Shown one piece after another: positions 1 through 12,587 of a DNA stretch of 64,000 nt. The stretch comes from Apium graveolens. Its lineage: Eukaryota > Streptophyta > Magnoliopsida > Apiales > Apiaceae. The DNA lies in contig NC_133649.1 in the NCBI RefSeq assembly GCF_009905375.1, forward strand, positions 229,690,102 to 229,754,101, read 5' to 3'. The first letter of the stretch is position 1; each line of letters begins with the position of its first letter. Both the position numbers and the translations under genes were made by a program. The notes beneath the pieces are model-generated. The model saw only the letters and a program-made list of their open reading frames with translations, was not told the DNA's origin and made no database searches.

Positions 1-195
1 AGGAATGTGTTACAATACTTATTGTTACATATGCTACTCACTCGATGGATGTCAAATCATCATCCGTCGGGACTATATTGAGTCATCCGTCGGGCCTATA
101 TTTGATCATCCGTCGAGTGCTACATTTTTCACGAAGTAAAATCTACTAAGGTGTTTTGTTAATGTAATCATCAAGTTCACAACATATTCCCAACA
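1..195 (-). mobile_element. Sirevirus B 3' LTR, right-hand part (unit 1)
   Basis: On the minus strand the LTR starts at 195 with TGTTGGGAATAT, directly after the polypurine tract at 196-209. The full LTR is known from the solo copy at 39064-40113; only its first 195 bp (minus orientation) lie in the window here. It contains three copies of the family-B motif CATCCGTCGG/A at 61, 84 and 107, exactly 23 bp apart. Confidence 0.9.
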
Positions 196-209
196 ATCTC
201 CCCCAATTT
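196..209 (-). other. Polypurine tract of Sirevirus B (unit 1)
   Basis: The minus strand reads AAATTGGGGGAGAT directly before the LTR start TGTTGGG. This is the usual position and form of the plus-strand primer in Sireviruses. Repeated at 7309-7322 and 14420-14433. Confidence 0.9.
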
Positions 210-370
210 ATGCCTACTAGAATTTTAGCCATAAATTAGGAGAAACTTGATGATAACGAAACACCCTAAAAATACAGATTTAAAAGGTTGTAGATAAAAC
301 TAAAAAGTGCTGCATTATTTACTTAAAAATTTACAAGACAAAGTGTACAAAGATTTGCTCACAATCATTT

Positions 371-3300
371 TCAAGGTGCTCCTCTAGTCTGAGCAAATTG
401 ATCTATTTCCTTGATTATCTGGATTTCTTCCCAAGCCTCCTGTTGTTTTCTTCTATTTGATTTTGGAGTTGTCTGTGGAATTCAAGTTCATCAGATTCTG
501 AGAGATCTAGCACTCCTTGCATTTCTAGAAGAGTCTCATTGCTAGAGATGCTCAACTGGTCTTCTAATCTGAAGAATCTTCTAAATTCCTTATCATCCAT
601 GAATTCCATCATCCAGTAGGGCCTTAGATGCACTCTACTCCCAGTTTAAGGAATAGTTAAAGTCTTTGGGAGTGCATCTTTGGCTCTATTACTCCTCAGT
701 TCTTCAATCTTCTTTAGAACTAATCTTCTAGCTGTCACATTGAATCCAAAGTTCTTTTTGAAGGATGAATAAACTTTTATCAGTACAGATTGGCTCTCTT
801 GAAGAATCTTGTGAAGTGGCCATGATATCCCTTTTCCTCCCTTATACTTGAATACTAACCTTTCAGGTAGATTCCTGTAAGCATCAATCCCTCTAATTAC
901 TTCCAGTTCATCTAGATATAGATTTAGATCAGAGAATTCCTTGATGTCACAGATGTACATGATATCTCCCTTGTTGACCTTGGTTTGAGCTTTGGTTAGG
1001 GACTTGGATCTGAGAGTTAAGGGCTTCACTTTCTTGACTGCTCTAGTTTTTTTTTCTTTGGCTTCATGAAATGAGGTAGATTGAGTTCAGGAATTGGTAG
1101 ACTATCCTAGTCTATTGGCTCATCCTTTGGAATGATAGGTTCACCATGGAAATTATTGGATGGATCTATCTTAAACTCTTCATATGCCACAGAGGGCATG
1201 GATGTTTGAGTTGTTGTAGAAGTAGACTATTTGGGAAGGTATTCTTCCATCTCCTCATCACTGAAATCCAATTTTCTCTTGATTTTTTGCTTGACCTTGG
1301 TTTTTTGTCTATGGAGGTTCATCTTGCACTACTTGATCTTGAGATTCAACAATTACAGATGGTTGAGCAGAAATTTGTTGTGTGGGTTTCACAGCTTGCA
1401 ACTTGGCCAAGATAGCAGCTTGCTCCTTCTTTTGTTTGAGCTTTTTGGCATCTAGAGCAGCTTGCTTCTTTTCTTACTTCAATATTGCCTTTTCTTCCCT
1501 TTTTGATTCAACAAATTGAGGGCGTCTAGCCACCACACAAATTTCCTTACAATTTCTGAAAATCTTGGCAATTCTCCTCTTTAGAATTGAATCTGCAGGA
1601 TCTTTGTAGAATATTATAGACCTGGCCAACAGCTTCTTCTCATCAGGCTTTGGTGTCTCATACACTGTGTCCAAAGGGTTCTTTAGTGAAGATTTTTGAT
1701 AGTTCACCTTTGGATTCATGATTATATCTGCCTTTGGGGATTTGATGCAGGATGTCTGGCCTCTTTCCAGATAGTTCATGCTCGTATCATTCACATAAAT
1801 TTTCCTGACTTGAGAGTGATGAATGGCAGCTTTTTCTGGTTTCTTTGCTAGACCAAATTTCTTTTGAATACCTTCATCAATTTTCTCCCAGTTGATTGGA
1901 CTAAACTGCTTCTTCTCAGCTGCTCTCAAAGTGGCCACTACTTCATTTATTAGATCAAAGCTATCTTTAGCTGGTGGCTTTGTGAAAGAAATTGTTGGCA
2001 TAATTGCTTTACTCATTTGAATGTTAAGCACTTTTTGCTCCCCCTCACTCCTAGAGCTCTCTTTCTCCCCCTTTTTATTATCAGCAAGTTGAGTAGAGGA
2101 GGAGGTCTGTGCAGCCACCAGTTTCTGAAGTAAGTCTGTTTTTTGAGCTTGGTATAGATGGATTGATGTAAGAGAAGCTTTCATAGCAACCATTCTTTTG
2201 TCCAAGGAATCCACCTTGGTTGCAAGATCAGAGTTTTTCCTGAGCTGTCATTTAATGTCAAGCATTGTGGCTTCTGGAAGTTTAGCTTCCAACTTGTCAG
2301 AGATGTCTTTCTTAAGTTGATCAACTTCATTTTTAATGAGGGAGACATTTTGACTTTGTTGGTAGCCAGAGATTTGTTGTAGTTGGAGAGAAGCAAGATG
2401 TGCTTGCAAAAGCTTCTTTGTGCTAGCATTTGTGGTTGATTGAAGTGCAGACTGTGTTTAGATAATAAGTTGGATGAGTGTGGTCTTGAAATGGTGATCA
2501 TCATAGTTCTTGGAGAAGGCCCATGATGGAATGCTTGATCTGGAACTAGGGCATACTTCCCCCTATGTCCAATGACTCTTCTTCACTATCTCCACCCTCA
2601 CCTCCAAAGAATTCTTCTGAGCCACCAGTATCATAATCAACATCACCAGTTGTTGAGGGAAAAGCTGTGATAGCATCCTTAGCTCTTTGCATTGACTGTG
2701 TGGTGTGCACCAAATTGAGCATTCTCCCCGCATTATCATTGCCCTGTCCAGCTAGAAGTTGATAGGCTGAAACAGGGTGAGTAAATGTCTCAGCATCTAA
2801 GGAGGTGGAATCTATAACAGCTTGAGTTTGCTGAGATAGTCCCTCCCTGTTTGCATCCTGGACATTCATTAACTCACTTACAATGACATCCACCTTTATA
2901 TCTCCAGTACCTACATTTTTCTCATTATCTCTCTTTTCTTGCATCAAGGTCTCACCTTGGCTCCCTACCCTCACACCCTCACCTTCACCATCTAAGGTGG
3001 GACTCCTCACACTCACTTTTTCCAGTCCTGAAGAAATGAACAGCATTGGATCACTCTTTTTCTCTCCTTTTTCCTGGGAGCAACCCAGAATCTCACTCAA
3101 GTCACTACCTTCCCTCAATCCTAATAGTGATTGCGCAGTTACTAAGTCATCTACACTTGTAACTATATTTGAACTTTGAAGTTATGCAGAGACACCCGAC
3201 GGATGAGAAATATCCATCGGGTTAGTAATTTGACTTTCCGACGGATGACTGCTGTTAGGCACATCCGTCGGGATACAATCACTACTCGACGGATGAACAA

Positions 3301-4956
3301 TATCCATCGAGTGAGTAGAAATGAATGAGTTTGGAGTGGAGACTATTGTGGACTCTATGCAGATTGATGAAAATTTTGGCACAGATGTCTCAACAGTCTC
3401 AGAAAGAAATGGCAAGTGAGCCAACAAATCATCTAGAAGATGATGCTCACTTGCATGGATTTTTGGCTTCTCCAACAGAGTTAAAGATGGAGAATATGGT
3501 TCTAATTTTTGAATCATGTTAACATCCAAAGAGTGTGTGGGAGAATTTGGAGTTTGAGGTGTTTCAATTTATACAGATTTTGGCTGTGACTCCACATTTG
3601 TTGGAGCCACATCAATTTGACTTTGAGATGGTGCAGTGACTGGGTCTTTAGCTCCAGTTTGCACTGTGTGTGTACCCTGTGCATCCCAAAGGGTTTTAGT
3701 TTTCTTCTTTCTTGTGTAGGTTTGTGGTGAACTTGTGTCCCTACCCATTTTGTTCTGTGCTCCTGGTTGAGAGCTTGTTTCAGTAGTTACATCCTTTTGG
3801 GAGGATGAAACTAGAATTGAGCTTTTATCCTTATTAACAACCACAGTTTGTTGGGAAACTGTGATGTGGCTTGGTTTGGGTACACTATACTCACCATCCT
3901 TATCCTTAGGGCTTCTTTGATTTTTACCCTGTCCCTCACCTGACTTTCCCACCTTCATACTCCCCTCTTTGTGTTTAGTGGAATTTACAACTGGCATCTT
4001 TTGAGAGACACCAGAGGGGGCTTTCTTTGTCTTTGGTTTTGAAACTTTAGTTTTGGTAGCTTGGGTAGGCATCTGTCTGTTCATTGACACAGATGCCACT
4101 ACTACACTAGAAGACAAAGAAGTGTTTGAGGTTGGAAGAGTAGGGATAGTTGAAATTACCTCACTTACCTGAGGTGCCTCCATTACTGGAAAGTAAAAGA
4201 GTGGCACCTCTTTGTGGTGATCTGCTCTATTGAGATCTGTAATAATTCTTATCTCTTGAACCCAATAGTTTAACTTGTTGGTTGGGTTCTCAAGTACACT
4301 GTCCTCAGAGAGGTGGTTAGCAAGCATCATGAAAAATCTAGCATAATAAACACTCTTACCCCTTTATTAAGCTCTCCTAACTTAAACCCCAACTCAAACA
4401 AGACTAGATCACTATAATTGAAGTATTTATCAGTTACTAGCATGTAAAGCATGTTGAGCATGGAGATATTAACAGAATCAAAGTTGCTAATTTTTTCAGA
4501 AAATACTTTAGTAACTACATCACACAGGAAACTCCATTCTTTCCTAAGACCCAATCTCCTAATTTCACTTAATTTAGAGATGGTGAGTGCATAACCCATG
4601 GAGTTTAACATGTTAAAAATATCAGTGTCTGTGTATGGAGTAGAAACAGTATTATCAGGAATCCTAAAACATGCTTTAACAATATCACTATTAACACAGA
4701 ATTCCTTACCTTTAATAGTGAAAGTGATGGTCTTGTCAGTTGAGTTGTACACTGCAGTCGTCCATATTTCCTCCACAACCTCACAGTAGATAGTGAGAGA
4801 CTCTAGCATGGCATATTTGAGATTACAGCCTTGCACAAATTCCATCATTTTGTGGTAGTCGCCAGACTGTTGAATCCCCTTGTTCACTAGAGCCGTGAAA
4901 TTATTCTTCTCATAGATAAAGCCAGTTTGAGATATGATTTTGACGACTGGTGCCAT
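371..4956 (-). pseudogene. Env-like gene of Sirevirus B, unit 1 (degenerate)
   Basis: This is the gene in the env position (after pol) of Sireviruses; its function is unknown. The start ATG at 4956 lies in a good context (AACAATGGC). The N-terminal 209 codons (4956-4327) hold a globular region with the motif R-K-E-W-S-F-x2-D-x2-T-K-x-F, also present in the family-A protein. A one-base frameshift near 4365 moves the gene into the frame at 4330-3569. In-frame TAA stops at 3569-3571 and 3182-3184 and further breaks follow. The middle is rich in Ser/Thr/Lys, and a heptad-like helical stretch (about 2480-2090) precedes a conserved C-terminal block (1029-646, then 633-371). The frameshift and both TAA stops are shared by all units, so they predate the duplications. 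No signal peptide or membrane segment is visible. Confidence 0.85.
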
Positions 4957-5066
4957 TGTTAGAGAGTAAAAATTGCAGAGAGAGAGGGTAATTGCTTTTG
5001 AGAAAGAAAGAAGTTAGAGCAGATGAATTGAGAATGATAAAAGAAAAGAGATGAAAATGAATTATG

Positions 5067-5074
5067 CTTTTATA
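5067..5074 (-). promoter_or_regulatory. TATA box of a possible internal promoter for the env-like gene (unit 1)
   Basis: The minus strand reads TATAAAAG about 111 nt upstream of the env-like ATG. A pyrimidine-rich leader (CT tracts at about 4970-5045) lies between them, like a plant core promoter with 5' leader. Six copies of the family-B motif lie just upstream. Promoter activity is inferred, not shown. Confidence 0.5.
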
Positions 5075-5179
5075 TCCCCAAAGAAAAACTATCAAAAATA
5101 ATAAAGTAAAATAAAGTGACCAATAAAAATTGCCCAAAGTAGCCATTTAAAAAGATAAACTATAAAAATTGCATCAATT

Positions 5180-5382
5180 ATCCATCGTGTTATGCTTACA
5201 AACTGTAAGTATACTCGATGGATAATGTTTAGAAAATTAACGGCTAAGATTTAGACCATTCGACGGATGAGGAAAGACAGTTATCCGTCGAGTTATAAAA
5301 ATTCCAGAAACTTAATTGATTTTATTAAAAAATTGTATTCCGACGGATGATCGAACTCGATGGATAATGATCATCCGTCGAG
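5180..5382. repeat. Cluster of family-B motifs between pol and the env-like gene
   Basis: The spacer of about 520 bp between pol (ends 5475) and the env-like start has no ORF of its own. It carries the motif (A)CTCGACGGATGA or close variants at about 5181, 5213, 5261, 5283, 5341, 5356 and 5371, in both orientations. The same motif is repeated in the LTR and inside env-like, pol and gag sequence. The same cluster recurs in unit 2 (about 12293-12495) and unit 3 (about 32625-32827). Confidence 0.8.
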
Positions 5383-5474
5383 ATGTAAATTTTGACTTAG
5401 CCAAAACTTCATCCAGGACTGAAAATCAATTAAATTTCTGGCTGCATTACAACTTGCAAAATATCTTAAAAGAT

Positions 5475-6457
5475 TCAAGAGTAATTAAGCATACCTAACT
5501 CACTTACCAACCTTGAAAAGGTGGATTCATCTAGTGGCTTAGTAAATATATCTGCAAGCTGTATTTCACTTGGAACAAAATATAGTTCCACAATACCATT
5601 CATTACATGTTCCCTTATGAAGTGGTACTTGATGTCTATGTGCTTTGTTCTTGAATGTTGTACTGGATTCTCAGTGATGGCAATTGTACTTGTGTTATCA
5701 CAGAAAATATGAATTCTTTCCACTTGCAGACCATAGTCTAGCAATTGGTTTTTCATCCACAAAATTTGTGCACAGCAACTGCCAGCAGCAATATATACAG
5801 CTTCCGCTGTAGATGTAGAAACTAAATTTTGCTTTTTACTGAACCAGGACAAGCTTGTTTCCTGGAAATTGACAGGTTCTTGTTGTACTTTTTCTATCAA
5901 TTCTACAACCTGCATAATCTGCATCTGAATAACCAGTTAGATCAAAACCAGAATCTCTAGGGTACCAAATGCCAAGTTTTGGTGTACCTTTGAGATATCT
6001 GAAAATTCTCTTTATAGCAATTAAATGAGATTCTCTAGGGTCAGCCTGAAATCTAGCACAAAGACATGTAGCAAATATTATATCTGGCCTGCTAGTTGTT
6101 AAGTATAGAAGTGAGCCAACCATGCCTCTATAACTTGAAATATCCACAGACTTTTTAGTAGAGTTTAATTCAAGTTTAGTTGCAGTGGCCATGGGAGTTT
6201 TTACAGATTTGCAATCCATTAGTTCAAACTTCTTTAAAAGATCATAAATGTATTTAGTTTGACTAATAAATATTTCTTCACTAACTTTCTTAACTTACAA
6301 ACCAAGAAAGTAAGTTAGTTCTCCCATCATGCTCATTTCATACTTACTTTGCATCAATTTGGCAAACTTTTTGCAAAGTTTTTCATCAGTAGAGCCAAAA
6401 ATAATGCCATCTACATAAATTTGAACAAGTATGCTAGAGCCATTAACATTTCTAAAG
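5475..6457 (-). pseudogene. Pol fragment of Sirevirus B, unit 1: end of RT plus RNase H
   Basis: Minus-strand copia pol C-terminus. From the right: RT thumb sequence (GELTYFLGL, about 6300), the KTPMATATK and YRGMVGSLLYL blocks (6219-6100), and RNase H with GYSDADYAGC (about 5940), [16 protein letters not shown] and the terminal ADIFTKPL block (about 5540-5510). The usual STAEAEY is STAEAVY, so an expected acidic residue is replaced. Frameshifts near 6295 and 5900 break the reading frame. At 6457 the RT is joined to the inside of an LTR, so the YVDD catalytic site is kept only as YVDG and everything upstream is missing. Confidence 0.88.
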
Positions 6458-6476
6458 ATTTGAAAGTATCCACCAG

Positions 6477-6508
<32 letters not shown>

Positions 6509-7308
6509 TTAAGGACTATGTGAAGAACAAATTGTCTCACAACTGCTTTATAAGTGAAAAAACAAACTACAGAGAAATTCTTATCAGTTACAGCTTTTTT
6601 TATTTCTCTTCTAAAAGTGTTTGCTTAGTTATTTGTTTCACTAGCTACACTTGGTTTTTATATCACCAAGTTTACATGGTAATAAGACAGGATAATAAAA
6701 TAAAACTATCAAGTCAAACTCCACGCTGCTTTACTACTCTATTCCAGCATCTTTGAAAATCCTCTTAACTTGCATGGAAATGATAATGCTAATTTGTTCT
6801 TCATTTCCTGTTAAACAGGCTCCCGCATTCCTTTTGTATACACCCAACGCATGTGACTGTCTTGTCACTGTCAACAGATGCTTGAATTGATCATCCGTCG
6901 GGTACATGCTTGTCATCCGTCGGGTTTCCTGTTGATCATCCGTCTTGTAGCTTTGTTGATCATCCGTGGGGTAGCTATTTGACACTTAACTTCATTTCAC
7001 TTATGCAAAATTATAAGACATCTTATATTTACAATTAATCAGCCTATTCTGCATATCTAATAATAGTCAACATGACTCATATGCTACTACAAGATCTATA
7101 CAAAGTTGTTCACAGGAATGTGTTACAATACTTATTGTTACATATGCTACTCACTCGATGGATGTCAAATCATCATCCGTCGGGACTATATTGAGTCATC
7201 CGTCGGGCCTATATTTGATCATCCGTCGAGTGCTACATTTTTCACGAAGTAAAATCTACTAAGGTGTTTTGTTAATGTAATCATCAAGTTCACAACATAT
7301 TCCCAACA
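6457..7308 (-). mobile_element. Sirevirus B LTR, truncated (start of unit 2)
   Basis: Matches solo LTR 39262-40113. The other 198 bp of the LTR (39064-39261 in the solo copy) are missing at the junction. It contains a (TA)n tract at about 6478-6504, four family-B motifs at 6892, 6914, 6937 and 6961 (22-24 bp apart), and three more near 7174-7230. The LTR edge is at 7308. Confidence 0.9.
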
Positions 7309-7322
7309 ATCTCCCCCAATTT
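7309..7322 (-). other. Polypurine tract of Sirevirus B (unit 2)
   Basis: Minus strand AAATTGGGGGAGAT abutting the LTR edge at 7308; identical to units 1 and 3. Confidence 0.9.
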
Positions 7323-7483
7323 ATGCCTACTAGAATTTTAGCCATAAATTAGGAGAAACTTGATGATAACGAAACACCCTAAAAATACAGATTTAAAAGG
7401 TTGTAGATAAAACTAAAAAGTGCTGCATTATTTACTTAAAAATTTACAAGACAAAGTGTACAAAGATTTGCTCACAATCATTT

Positions 7484-10400
7484 TCAAGGTGCTCCTCTAG
7501 TCTGAGCAAATTGATCTATTTCCTTGATTATCTGGATTTCTTCCCAAGCCTCCTGTTGTTTTCTTCTATTTGATTTTGGAGTTGTCTGTGGAATTCAAGT
7601 TCATCAGATTCTGAGAGATCTAGCACTCCTTGCATTTCTAGAAGAGTCTCATTGCTAGAGATGCTCAACTGGTCTTCTAATCTGAAGAATCTTCTAAATT
7701 CCTTATCATCCATGAATTCCATCATCCAGTAGGGCCTTAGATGCACTCTACTCCCAGTTTAAGGAATAGTTAAAGTCTTTGGGAGTGCATCTTTGGCTCT
7801 ATTACTCCTCAGTTCTTCAATCTTCTTTAGAACTAATCTTCTAGCTGTCACATTGAATCCAAAGTTCTTTTTGAAGGATGAATAAACTTTTATCAGTACA
7901 GATTGGCTCTCTTGAAGAATCTTGTGAAGTGGCCATGATATCCCTTTTCCTCCCTTATACTTGAATACTAACCTTTCAGGTAGATTCCTGTAAGCATCAA
8001 TCCCTCTAATTACTTCCAGTTCATCTAGATATAGATTTAGATCAGAGAATTCCTTGATGTCACAGATGTACATGATATCTCCCTTGTTGACCTTGGTTTG
8101 AGCTTTGGTTAGGGACTTGGATCTGAGAGTTGAGGGCTTCACTTTCTTGACTGCTCTAGTTTTTTTTTCTTTGGCTTCATGAAATGAGGTAGATTGAGTT
8201 CAGGAATTGGTAGACTATCCTAGTCTATTGGCTCATCCTTTGGAATGATAGGTTCACCATGGAAATTATTGGATGGATCTATCTTAAACTCTTCATATGC
8301 CACAGAGGGCATGGATGTTTGAGTTGTTGTAGAAGTAGACTATTTGGGAAGGTATTCTTCCATCTCCTCATCACTGAAATCCAATTTTCTCTTGATTTTT
8401 TGCTTGACCTTGGTTTTTTGTCTATGGAGGTTCATCTTGCACTACTTGATCTTGAGATTCAACAATTACAGATGGTTGAGCAGAAATTTGTTGTGTGGGT
8501 TTCACAGCTTGCAACTTGGCCAAGATAGCAGCTTGCTCCTTCTTTTGTTTGAGCTTTTTGGCATCTAGAGCAGCTTGCTTCTTTTCTTACTTCAATATTG
8601 CCTTTTCTTCCCTTTTTGATTCAACAAATTGAGGGCGTCTAGCCACCACACAAATTTCCTTACAATTTCTGAAAATCTTGGCAATTCTCCTCTTTAGAAT
8701 TGAATCTGCAGGATCTTTGTAGAATATTATAGACCTGGCCAACAGCTTCTTCTCATCAGGCTTTGGTGTCTCATACACTGTGTCCAAAGGGTTCTTTAGT
8801 GAAGATTTTTGATAGTTCACCTTTGGATTCATGATTATATCTGCCTTTGGGGATTTGATGCAGGATGTCTGGCCTCTTTCCAGATAGTTCATGCTCGTAT
8901 CATTCACATAAATTTTCCTGACTTGAGAGTGATGAATGGCAGCTTTTTATGGTTTCTTTGCTAGACCAAATTTCTTTTGAATACCTTCATCAATTTTCTC
9001 CCAGTTGATTGGACTAAACTGCTTCTTCTCAGCTGCTCTCAAAGTGGCCGCTGCTTCATTTATTAGATCAAAGCTATCTTTAGCTGGTGGCTTTGTGAAA
9101 GAAATTGTTGGCATAATTGCTTTACTCATTTGAATGTTAAGCACTTTTTGCTCCCCCTCACTCCTAGAGCTCTCTTTCTCCCCCTTTTTGTTATCAGCAA
9201 GTTGAGTAGAGGAGGAGGTCTGTGCAGCCACCAGTTTCTGAAGTAAGTCTGTTTTTTGAGCTTGGTATAGATGGATTGATGTAAGAGAAGCTTCCATAGC
9301 AACCATTCTTTTGTCCAAGGAATCCACCTTGGTTGCAAGATCAGAGTTTTTCCTGAGCTGTCATTTAATGTCAAGCATTGTGGCTTCTGGAAGTTTAGCT
9401 TCCAACTTGTCAGAGATGTCTTTCTTAAGTTGATCAACTTCATTTTTAATGAGGGGGACATTTTGACTTTGTTGGTAGCCAGATATTTGTTGTAGTTGGA
9501 GAGAAGCAAGATGTGCTTGCAAAAGCTTCTTTGTGCTAGCATTTGTGGTTGATTGAAGTGCAGACTGTGTTTAGATAATAAGTTGGATGAGTGTGGTCTT
9601 GAAATGGTGATCATCATAGTTCTTGGAGAAGGCCCATGATGGAATGCTTGATCTGGAACTAGGGCATACTTCCCCCTATGTCCAATGACTCTTCTTCACT
9701 ATCTCCACCCTCACCTCCAAAGAATTCTTCTGAGCCACCAGTATCATAATCAACATCACCAGTTGTTGAGGGAAAAGCTGTGATAGCATCCTTAGCTCTT
9801 TGCATTGACTGTGTGGTGTGCACCAAATTGAGCCTTCTCCCCGCATTATCATTGCCCTGTCCAGCTAGAAGTTGATAGGCTGAAACAGGGTGAGTAAATG
9901 TCTCAGCATCTAAGGAGGTGGAATCTATAACAGCTTGAGTTTGCTGAGATAGTCCCTCCCTGTTTGCATCCTGGACATTCATTAACTCACTTACAATGAC
10001 ATCCACCTTTATATCTCCAGTACCTACATTTTTCTCATTATCTCTCTTTTCTTGCATCAAGGTCTCACCTTGGCTCCCTACCCTCACACCCTCACCTTCA
10101 CCATCTAAGGTGGGACTCCTCACACTCACTTTTTCCAGTCCTGAAGAAATGAACAGCATTGGATCACTCTTTTTCTCTCCTTTTTCCTGGGAGCAACCCA
10201 GAATCTCACTCAAGTCACTACCTTCCCTCAATCCTAATAGTGATTGCGCAGTTACTAAGTCATCTACACTTGTAACTATATTTGAACTTTGAAGTTATGC
10301 AGAGACACCCGACGGATGAGAAATATCCATCGGGTTAGTAATTTGACTTTCCGGCGGATGACTGCTGTTAGGCACATCCGTCGGGATACAATCACTACTC

Positions 10401-12069
10401 GACGGATGAACAATATCCATCGAGTGAGTAGAAATGAATGAGTTTGGAGTGGAGACTATTGTGGACTCTATGCAGATTGATGAAAATTTTGGCACAGATG
10501 TCTCAACAGTCTCAGAAAGAAATGGCAAGTGAGCCAACAAATCATCTAGAAGATGATGCTCACTTGCATGGATTTTTGGCTTCTCCAACAGAGTTAAAGA
10601 TGGAGAATATGGTTCTAATTTTTGAATCATGTTAACATCCAAAGAGTGTGTGGGAGAATTTGGAGTTTGAGGTGTTTCAATTTATACAGATTTTGGCTGT
10701 GACTCCACATTTGTTGGAGCCACATCAATTTGACTTTGAGATGGTGCAGTGACTGGGTCTTTAGCTCCAGTTTGCACTGTGTGTGTACCCTGTGCATCCC
10801 AAAGGGTTTTAGTTTTCTTCTTTCTTGTGTAGGTTTGTGGTGAACTTGTGTCCCTACCCATTTTGTTCTGTGCTCCTGGTTGAGAGCTTGTTTCAGTAGT
10901 TACATCCTTTTGGGAGGATGAAACTAGAATTGAGCTTTTATCCTTATTAACAACCACAGTTTGTTGGGAAACTGTGATGTGGCTTGGTTTGGGTACACTA
11001 TACTCACCATCCTTATCCTTAGGGCTTCTTTGATTTTTACCCTGTCCCTCACCTGACTTTCCCACCTTCATACTCCCCTCTTTGTGTTTAGTGGAATTTA
11101 CAACTGGCATCTTTTGAGAGACACCAGAGGGGGCTTTCTTTGTCTTTGGTTTTGAAACTTTAGTTTTGGTAGCTTGGGTAGGCATCTGTCTGTTCATTGA
11201 CACAGATGCCACTACTACACTAGAAGACAAAGAAGTGTTTGAGGTTGGAAGAGTAGGGATAGTTGAAATTACCTCACTTACCTGAGGTGCCTCCATTACT
11301 GGAAAGTAAAAGAGTGGCACCTCTTTGTGGTGATCTGCTCTATTGAGATCTGTAATAATTCTTATCTCTTGAACCCAATAGTTTAACTTGTTGGTTGGGT
11401 TCTCAAGTACACTGTCCTCAGAGAGGTGGTTAGCAAGCATCATGAAAAATCTAGCATAATAAACACTCTTACCCCTTTATTAAGCTCTCCTAACTTAAAC
11501 CCCAACTCAAACAAGACTAGATCACTATAATTGAAGTATTTATCAGTTACTAGCATGTAAAGCATGTTGAGCATGGAGATATTAACAGAATCAAAGTTGC
11601 TAATTTTTTCAGAAAATACTTTAGTAACTACATCACACAGGAAACTCCATTCTTTCCTAAGACCCAATCTCCTAATTTCACTTAATTTAGAGATGGTGAG
11701 TGCATAACCCATGGAGTTTAACATGTTAAAAATATCAGTGTCTGTGTATGGAGTAGAAACAGTATTATCAGGAATCCTAAAACATGCTTTAACAATGTCA
11801 CTATTAACACAGAATTCCTTACCTTTAATAGTGAAAGTGATGGTCTTGTCAGTTGAGTTGTACACTGCAGTCGTCCATATTTCCTCCACAACCTCACAGT
11901 AGATAGTGAGAGACTCTAGCATGGCATATTTGAGATTACAGCCTTGCACAAATTCCATCATTTTGTGGTAGTCGCCAGACTGTTGAATCCCCTTGTTCAC
12001 TAGAGCCGTGAAATTATTCTTCTCATAGATAAAGCCAGTTTGAGATATGATTTTGACGACTGGTGCCAT
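7484..12069 (-). pseudogene. Env-like gene of Sirevirus B, unit 2 (degenerate)
   Basis: Same gene as 371-4956, with the same ancestral frameshift (about 11478) and TAA stops (10682-10684, 10295-10297). In addition, a GAA codon intact in unit 1 is TAA here (near 8948), splitting the coiled-coil/C-terminal part into 9327-8947 and 8907-8587. This nonsense change is shared with unit 3. The N-terminal 209 codons (12069-11440) encode the same protein as the other copies, apart from synonymous changes such as one near 11797. Confidence 0.85.
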
Positions 12070-12179
12070 TGCTAGAGAGTAAAAATTGCAGAGAGAGAGG
12101 GTAATTGCTTTTGAGAAAGAAAGAAGTTAGAGCAGATGAATTGAGAATGATAAAAGAAAAGAGATGAAAATGAATTGTG

Positions 12180-12187
12180 CTTTTATA
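12180..12187 (-). promoter_or_regulatory. TATA box of possible internal promoter (unit 2)
   Basis: TATAAAAG on the minus strand, 111 nt upstream of the env-like ATG at 12069, with a pyrimidine-rich leader; same layout as unit 1. Confidence 0.5.
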
Positions 12188-12587
12188 TCCCCAAAGAAAA
12201 ACTATCAAAAATAATAAAGTAAAATAAAGTGACCAATAAAAATTGCCCAAAGTAGCCATTTAAAAAGATAAACTATAAAAATTGCATCAATTATCCATCG
12301 TGTTATGCTTACAAACTGTAAGTATACTCGATGGATAATGTTTAGAAAATTAACGGCTAAGATTTAGACCATTCGACGGATGAGGAAAGACAGTTATCCG
12401 TCGAGTTATAAAAATTCCAGAAACTTAATTGATTTTATTAAAAAATTGTATTCCGACGGATGATCGAACTCGATGGATAATGATCATCCGTCGAGATGTA
12501 AATTTTGACTTAGCCAAAACTTCATCCAGGACTGAAAATCAATTAAATTTCTGGCTGCATTATAACTTGCAAAATATCTTAAAAGAT

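Larger units (their letters stand above)
1..6456 (-). repeat. Tandem unit 1 (partial) of a 7.1-kb array of Sirevirus B 3' halves
   Basis: Bases 1-6456 match 7114-13569 at a constant offset of 7113, and match again in unit 3 (offset 14224 up to the family-A insertion). The unit carries, on the minus strand, the end of RT, RNase H, the pol/env spacer, the env-like gene, a polypurine tract and part of the LTR. Units 1 and 2 differ by only about a dozen or so substitutions that I could spot in 7 kb. The unit starts outside the window, so more copies may lie to the left. Confidence 0.95.

Noticed and set aside
1146..1455. Plus-strand ORFs of 89 and 74 codons, repeated in all units
   Set aside because: They overlap the degenerate minus-strand env-like region and repeat only because the unit repeats; no supporting features.
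2883..3179. Open frame of 98 codons on the plus strand (also 9996-10292 and 17107-17403)
   Set aside because: Antisense shadow of the env-like gene, whose minus-strand frame has the family-like sequence; no start context or homology.
5475..6460. Possible separate internally deleted transposing element (unit as a mobile unit)
   Set aside because: The LTR in each unit is truncated at the same point and no TSD flanks the units; tandem duplication explains it better.
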